The position numbers and the translations under genes are program-made. A stretch of DNA of 64,000 nucleotides from Ignelater luminosus (Eukaryota > Arthropoda > Insecta > Coleoptera > Elateridae): the NCBI GenBank assembly GCA_011009095.1, contig VTPC01000645.1:70168-134167 (forward strand). The letters run 5' to 3'. Shown one piece after another: positions 59,034 through 64,000 of the stretch. Each line of letters starts with the position of its first letter. Within the stretch, counting starts at the first letter, position 1. The notes beneath the pieces were generated by a model. That model made no database searches. It worked only from the letters and a program-made list of their open reading frames with translations, and was not told the origin of the DNA.

Positions 59034-59375
59034 CAACCCTATAGACCAGTCAGTATCGACATAGAAAAAGGCAAACATCGCAAAACTTAGGGTAGTTCTA
59101 ATTTTTGAATATGTTGTTAAGACCCCTACGGGTACTATATATCCAGATTTGCAACCTTGAAAAACCTGTGCTACCTGCGTAGTGGCCAAAAAATAGCAAA
59201 AGTTTTGCACTTGTGTTAGTTTTTTGATCATATCTCTTAAACTATCCCTTCTACCAAAACTGTTATTCATATCTTTTTTAAAGTAGATTACATTTTCCAC
59301 AATGTGAGAATAAAATGGGCTTTGCACGTCCATTAGTTACCTAGATACGATTTTTCAAAGATTGGCAATTTTTTC
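59034..59375 (-). repeat. Left arm of internal inverted repeat
   Basis: Inverted match to 60462-60782. With about 1.09 kb between, a transcript through both arms could fold into a long hairpin. Confidence 0.7.
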
Positions 59376-59869
59376 CAAAAAGTGACATTTATTCGTTACG
59401 GTCACGTTTGGAACTAAATATTGGCATAAAGACTTGTCCTACAATAACAGCTTAGGAAATTTAGTTAGCTTTTATTTAAGCGCAAGACGGTGCCTGTGGG
59501 CCAAATAGTTTTCTCGAAAATGGCCGCCAAATACCAGAACACCCTTGCTAAATGCATTTTTATTTCCTAGACTTTATCGCTCGACAAGCCCCGATTTGTT
59601 TTTAAAATTGTCTGGAGGCGATAGAAAATTACGAAATTATAAAAAATTAATTCCAATAAAAAGATATTGTCTTCTTTCTTTTGAAGACGTGGTTCAGTAC
59701 CCACCCCCCATTCCCAGTGACTATCACCTACTTTCCATCGCTAGTGGAGTTGTTGGAGGTGCTGAGATCAACTGCCACTTGGCCCAAAAATCGGGAGCTG
59801 AAGGCGTGAAGCAAATTGTTGGTACCACGTTTGGAACGGTAAAATTTAAACGGTAGGAAAAAGTGAACA

Positions 59870-60476
59870 CCTTGGCAATCATCACCAGCTTAGTAAAAGT
59901 GGTCAATAAGATCAGAGAGTCTGCATCACCAAATCTACTTGATAGAGCTGGCGAAAATATTTTTGCAAGCAGATTCCAACCAGGAGGCAATAGCTGCAGA
60001 TGGTGAGAAGCTCCTCGTGGCTATCTATGGAGGAGATGACACCGAGTTTCTAAACAGCCTCCGTTACACGTGCTTTGTCAAGTCAGCAGTCAGCCTAAGT
60101 GAACCTTGCTCACCTCCTCCCTCCCACCAAAGACGCTGTAAAGTACCACGCGTTTCGCACTTACTTATCAAGTACGGAAATGGTTGGGGATGGAACAAAA
60201 ACCCAAATGGCTGGAGTTGATCCACCAGCGATCTAGGACTACACATCATCACTACGACAATGGCATCAGCCCCTCAATCGCTCCTGAAAATGCTGTCATG
60301 CAAGTGTAAAAAATAATGCTCTGGGACCTGCACTTGTCGAAAAGCAAGCCTGACATGTTCGGCACTCTGCAGGGTTTGTAGAAGCCAGTCTTGGGGGTAT
60401 CGTACGCCGATCGATATGGACGACGACGACGACAAAGATTGCAAAAAACAAAAACAGAAAAACATTTCCAATCTTT
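59870..60476 (+). pseudogene. Cysteine-rich 'family B' protein relic
   Basis: Plus strand. Reads VNTLAIITSLVKVVNKIRES and, after a shift, ADGEKLLVAIYGGDD, LNSLRYTCFVKS, then GNGWGWNKNPNGW and, past an in-frame TGA at 60218, SAPQSLLKMLSCKCKK. After another stop comes CSGTCTCRKASLTCSALC and CRVCRS. The spacing C-x-C...C-x3-C-x-C-x6-C-x3-C-x2-C resembles a tesmin/CXC-type zinc-binding motif. A DDDDD run follows, and the frame ends inside the right inverted-repeat arm at about 60474. The block order (GE..L..YGG, LRY, WGWK, AP..LL..I.C.CK, CTCRK.GL.C...C) is one I recall from unnamed insect proteins that recur in multi-copy. Function unknown. An ORF at 59545-59856 on plus may be its upstream part, but I do not recognise it. 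Confidence 0.6.
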
Positions 60477-60782
60477 GAAAATTCGTATCTCGGTAACTAA
60501 TGAACGTACAAAGCCCATCTTAATCGCAAATTGTAGCAAATTGAATTTACTTTAACAAAGATATGAATAATATTTTCGGTAGCACGCATAGTTTAGGAGA
60601 TGGTGAAAGAACCAAAACAAGTGCGAAACTTTCGCCATTTTTTGGCCACTACGCATGTTGTACAAGTTTTTCGGGGTTGCAAATCTGGATTTATACTACT
60701 CGTAAGGGTCCTAACAACATATTAAAAAATCAGAACTACCCTACTTTTTGCGATGACTTATGCCGATATTGACTGGCCTACT
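60462..60782 (+). repeat. Right arm of internal inverted repeat
   Basis: Inverted match to 59034-59375. Confidence 0.7.
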
Positions 60783-61219
60783 AGTGTGAGATACAGTAGG
60801 GATTGATGCCTTCTGGTATACTTGAACGGCTTTGTTAGTAACAATATCAGCTATTGGAGCAAAATTAATTTTTTGTTTTGAATCTGAATTCTTCGAAACA
60901 GCATAGCAAAACCTCGGAGTATGTTGGAAGACAAATTTCACCTAGTTTTTTTAGAGAACCCAGAGAAAGGACAACGGTGACGTGTTTTCATTTTGTTTAA
61001 TTTAAACGACACAATAATAGGAATCTTTCAAACACCATACTTAACAAAGAACTAAACAAAAAAAAAAACAAAAAACTGAAACACACAACTTAGAGAAAAG
61101 TTAAAAGTATAAATGAAAAAGAACTATAGGTAGGTGCACTAAAAACTGTAATTCCTTAGACCAAGGTGTGTTTCCGAATTTACAACAGAAACTAAACACT
61201 GGTGCTCGTGGTTGGTGTT

Positions 61220-61240
61220 GAGTGGTGAGTGGTGAGTGGT
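61220..61240 (+). repeat. (GAGTGGT)3 minisatellite
   Basis: Three exact 7-base units inside the long-TIR element, between family A's first exon and the right TIR. Confidence 0.85.
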
Positions 61241-61327
61241 GGGATATAAATTTGTAATGGTGGGGGCTGCGAAACTACTAATAAGACGCAATGACTAGTT
61301 AATTCGACACTTTTTATCAATATAGAA

Positions 61328-61657
61328 ATGAATGACAAATGTCAGAGTATCACATTTTTTGCGCAAGTTGAAGACTTTATTTTAATGGGTAAATATTTTT
61401 TTCCTCTTATATAGGACACTGTTAGCTACCGTTTCCACGCTATTAAAATTTTATCGCACTATATTTAGTATGTCTGATCACAAGTAAAAAAAAATCAATT
61501 TTGTAGCATTTTTTTCTAACTTGAGGCCTCTTGCGCGAACGAAAGATTAAAGTTGAGAATTTTTTCGTTATCTTTACCGTTATCAGCATGAAAAACACAA
61601 CTTTTCCGGACTATTAGAATTCGCAACTCGAAAAGTTTTATTTTTCGGCCCATCCTA
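61328..61657 (-). repeat. Right long TIR
   Basis: Inverted counterpart of 56581-56941; ends CCCATCCTA, followed by GTAGGCAG. Confidence 0.85.
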
Positions 61658-61665
61658 GTAGGCAG
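61658..61665 (+). repeat. Target site duplication, right (GTAGGCAG)
   Basis: Matches TTAGGCAG at 56573-56580 in 7 of 8 bases. LINE coding resumes directly after it. Confidence 0.75.
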
Positions 61666-62475
61666 GGCTGTGTGCTGTCACCTATACTATTTAATCTCTA
61701 TGCAGAACACATCTTTAGAGATGCATTGAGAGGAGTTACAATTGCTATTAAGGTAAATGGCGAAGTGATTAATAATATACGATACGGTACTGATAGCAGA
61801 TAACTTTGGCGATCTCCAACAGCTACTGGACACTGCCAATGCAAAGAGCGAGTAGTTCGACCTAGAGTTGGATCACTCCATTGAGATTGAAAACCTTATT
61901 GAAAGAGCCAGATATACCTTTATTAAAATAAAACCTTTCTTGTCCAATGGAGATCTGAGCCTAGAACTAAAGAAAAAGACAGTGAAAAGCTACGTATTCT
62001 CTTGTACGGACTAGACAGTTGGACCATGTCGAAGAATACTGAAGACCGAATTAGAGCTTTAGAAATGTGGGTATTTCGTAGAATTCTTCGAATTTCTTGG
62101 GTTGATCGCATCACTAACATTGAAGTACTAGGAAGGATGAAATGCCAACCCGAGGTAATGACGGCAGTTAAGAGACGAAAGCTTGAATACCTTGGGCACC
62201 TCATGAAAAATGGAGAAAAATTTTGTTAAAATATCATACAGGGAAAGGGTGAAGGAAAGAGAGGCTCTGTCAGAAGAAGAATTTCGTGGCTGGCAAATCA
62301 ACGCCAATGCATGGTTTGAAGTTGCAGCAAGCCGTGATGATCGCCAACATCCGGAACGGATAAGACAGAGAAACAAGACTGATGTCTTAAGCACTTTTGG
62401 TAGAAAAAAAGCTGATGATACCGCCATCTTAGACAACAGGATTTTTAATGTTGTTCCACATGACGAATAGTCTCC
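61666..62475 (+). pseudogene. LINE reverse transcriptase, C-terminal half
   Basis: Continues the frame cut at 56580 with GCVLSPILFNLYAEHIF. The catalytic YADD is YGTD. Later pieces: LIERARYTFIKIKPFLSNGD and LSLELKKKTVKSYVFS, then the C-terminal ALEMWVFRRILRISWVDRIT, KCQPEVMTAVKRRKLEYLGH and RISWLANQRQC. Decay is similar to that of the left half. Confidence 0.83.
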
Positions 62476-64000
62476 ATCAGCAAATGTTCGTCTTAATTTA
62501 ATTTTTAAAAGGTTACAATCAAAATTGTTGAGATGAGGCAAGTTCTTCAAGGAAGAAGAAATTTTCTACGTGTTTCTAGGCTAACTGATGTAATTACAGG
62601 AGTTAAACAAGAGGAGCGTTTGTTTTTTTAAGCCGGTGATTTACCATAATTCTTTTTATTGCATCACTGTATTATTATAATTATGATTCGGGGCTGTATG
62701 TAGTGTAATCTCGATAGTTTCTTGTGTGCTATTCAGAAGTGATACAACAAGAAAATATTTCTTTACAAATTTAATAATTTTAAAAATGTCAAGCTTATAA
62801 GAAATATATCTACAGTTTTTAATTTTGTATCACTGACCTTGTCCTTATAAAAAAACACTTCAGTGTCATCAAAGAACGGTATTTACATAAGCCTTAAAAA
62901 GTAAAGAACTAAACGATAAGTTCATAAACAAATGTCTTGCGTTTCATAACCGTACTGAAAAATTATTTTATTTTTTAATTTAAAAATCATTTGTAACTAC
63001 GTCTATGAACGCGAAACATTTGTATCAAAAACTAGTTTATGGACAATTCGTTTTATCTAACACCTGTGAGATATCGCATTACCAGATTAGCAATTTATAG
63101 TTTTATTACGTACAATTCAAATCTGGTGTGTTTTGTTATTGATTATTATGATTATCATTTAAACGTTGAAAATTTTTAAATTTATTTTTGTCAGTTCTTT
63201 CGGAATTTTTGAACGAAACGCATTCGCTTTGTTTATACTTTTGCAGTGTTCTTCATTTTTATGAAAAACAGCTATAAGTGGTTACTTTGTGTACAAACGG
63301 TGAACTCCAAATGTGATATTAGTTTACGGGAAAACATTTCAAATGCGTGAGTGAAAATGATCCGTGAAGAGACAAACACATTCTCGAAGGGACGAACAAA
63401 TTTCAAATCTAATTGATGAAAATTCTATTTCAAGCCCTATTACCGTCGTCGGCTGAAATGTTGAAAATCTGCTTTAATTGGTAAGTATAAACCAGTGAAT
63501 ATCGAACAGAAATCTAATTTTAATTTATCAATTTTTCTAGACAACGATTTGTCAGTTACCTTTAAATTTAACAATAATTAATTCTTAAATTTGCAAAGAA
63601 AAGTTTTACAATAATATACATGTGATATGTATACGTAAGCAAGCTTACAAACGGAGAAATAAATCTTAACTATTTAAGAAAATGTAAATTTCAGACTTAA
63701 ATTATGTTATGCAGTATCTCCAAAAAACATTTGCGTTTGCAATTTTTATGACACACTGTATGCTTATTTTTGTTAAAAGATACTTTAAAATATTCATATC
63801 CTACCTGTCAGGACTGTTCTTAACGTTTCCATTTTTTGCTTTCATTTATTCTTTTAGCAAATGTAGTGAAAGTTTTTAATGCGTTCCCCCAGAATCTGTT
63901 ATTTATTTTCAGCCTGTTTCCTAGATTATTTCATTTATGTAATAGTTAGCAAAGTAGGTAGAATCCTCTCGGGTATACTTCACTGCGGATTGTTTCGTTT
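62476..64000. other. No recognisable gene
   Basis: AT-rich sequence without coherent coding on either strand up to the window edge. Confidence 0.4.

Larger units (their letters stand above)
59034..60782. mobile_element. Nested inverted-repeat element inside family A gene
   Basis: Arms at 59034-59375 and 60462-60782 are inverted copies of about 320-340 bp: the minus strand of the left arm and the plus strand of the right share CCAATCTTTGAAAA, GTAACTAATG, GCAAAGCCCAT-like, TTTTTGGCCACTACGCA and GACTGG at the outer end. The outer ends read TAGGCCAGTC and TAGACCAGTC. Family A coding breaks off at one side (SHT) and resumes at the other (MIKTYHEAY), so this is an insertion. It carries gene B on plus. 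No clean target duplication is seen. Confidence 0.65.
57176..60945 (-). pseudogene. 'Family A' transposase-like gene, split by a nested insert
   Basis: Minus strand. N-terminal piece 60945-60787: RFCYAVSKNSDSKQKINFA, PIADIVTNKAVQVYQ and KASIPTVSHT, after a CTAG acceptor-like site. Interrupted by 59034-60782, it resumes MIKTYHEAYYNLKNR (about 59030), FVNDGKSKLLDIAASKCK and FECTCKKGR (Cys cluster, 58950-58860), DQRSSRLCFIGSWDKQETRK (58785), LSATALTNDRFELSGRATA (58550). The 203-codon frame (58359-57748) has LYFDGRKDNTIVLEQNGTKF, EEHISLIQKS, VAIGCDGTATNTGW (58126-58085), PLQWFICWLHFNKLLFTHLF and LSKDQLYLLKIVQAVQTGEC. It goes on with KSYAPVWFDIKMFSSVKDG and, after shifts, FNATDYTELVNWTS and LPCHTQRAEKWVKLVKESAM to about 57176. 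I know this protein only as a recurring unnamed family in insects and other animals. Transposase function is inferred from its TIR/TSD carrier. Confidence 0.75.
56581..61657 (-). mobile_element. Long-TIR DNA transposon carrying 'family A' transposase
   Basis: 5,077 bp. The termini are inverted repeats of about 330-360 bp (56581-56941 and 61328-61657). The left begins TAGGGTAGACCGAAAAATGA, the right (reverse complement) TAGGATGGGCCGAAAAATAA; both continue through TTTTCGAGTTGCGAATTC, TTGTGTTTTTCATGCT and GCGCAAGAGGCCTCAAGTTA. One ~28-base insertion distinguishes the left arm. A near-perfect 8-bp duplication of LINE coding sequence flanks it, so it is a genuine insertion. It carries family A on minus, which is itself interrupted by a 1.75-kb inverted-repeat insert. 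An 8-bp duplication is like hAT or P elements, but the TIR start and protein do not look like either. Confidence 0.85.
55555..62475 (+). mobile_element. RTE-like LINE fragment split by a 5-kb DNA transposon
   Basis: The two halves rejoin in frame across 56581-61657. Left half: linker GKRQAKKQWMTQEVLDLMKE and RNKIRQVKKQYMTSK, then early reverse transcriptase VWQKYIEKLFEHTERSQ, FVTIPKKSHPRNC, FGFRNGLGTREALFAV and CFLDYKMAFDRCQHNKM, ending at GVRQ. Right half: GCVLSPILFNLYAEHIFRDA, NGEVINNIRYGTDS (YADD destroyed), LLYGLDSWTMSKNTEDRIRA, WVFRRILRISWVDRITN and RRKLEYLGHLMKNGE. The endonuclease is absent, so the element is 5'-truncated. Distinct from the LINE at 11.9-13.7 kb. Confidence 0.85.

Overview
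The window looks like intergenic or heterochromatic insect DNA that is AT-rich and saturated with transposable elements. Insect origin is inferred from a short run of the insect telomere motif TTAGG, R1-, Jockey-, CR1- and RTE-type LINEs, piggyBac and mariner relics, and two transposase-like protein families I know only as recurring unnamed proteins, chiefly in insects. I recognise no conserved host gene, no tRNA or rRNA gene and no CRISPR array. Almost all coding matter is broken by stops and frameshifts, so most entries are pseudogenes inside mobile elements.

Layout, left to right: a mariner/IS630-type relic (0.55-0.99 kb); a piggyBac relic split by a diverged tandem repeat (1.56-3.33 kb); a short basic ORF (3.5-3.9 kb); a second, different piggyBac relic (7.0-8.8 kb); a Jockey-like LINE directly abutting an RTE-like LINE, both on minus (9.3-13.7 kb); a fragment of the unnamed 'family A' transposase (14.1-14.45 kb); a TIR element (16.40-26.03 kb) encoding a 'GGQNKN/GHTHMECD' type protein and split by a gypsy-type LTR retrotransposon with 124-bp LTRs and a perfect 5-bp TSD (20.37-25.87 kb); a GC-rich island with RFX X-box-like motifs (27.2-27.3 kb); a mariner relic on minus (30.9-31.8 kb); an R1-clade LINE directly preceded by (GGTTA)5 (32.0-35.3 kb); a nearly full-length CR1-group LINE (38.4-42.5 kb); a second, better preserved TIR element of the GGQNKN type (45.52-49.22 kb); and a three-level nest (55.6-62.5 kb).

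The nest is the most informative part. A LINE reverse transcriptase is cut inside its conserved GVRQG motif by a 5.08-kb element with TIRs of about 330-360 bp and a near-perfect 8-bp target duplication. That element carries family A, which is itself cut by a 1.75-kb inverted-repeat element holding a different cysteine-rich family (B). The nested insertion junctions therefore show that family A travels on a TIR DNA transposon.

The two GGQNKN elements likewise have visible TIRs with a related core (AGTG, A-run, GTG, TTAAG), and the better copy has a plausible three-exon start. Family names, splice sites and element boundaries are by-eye readings from sequence and remembered protein families; nothing was searched or aligned by computer.
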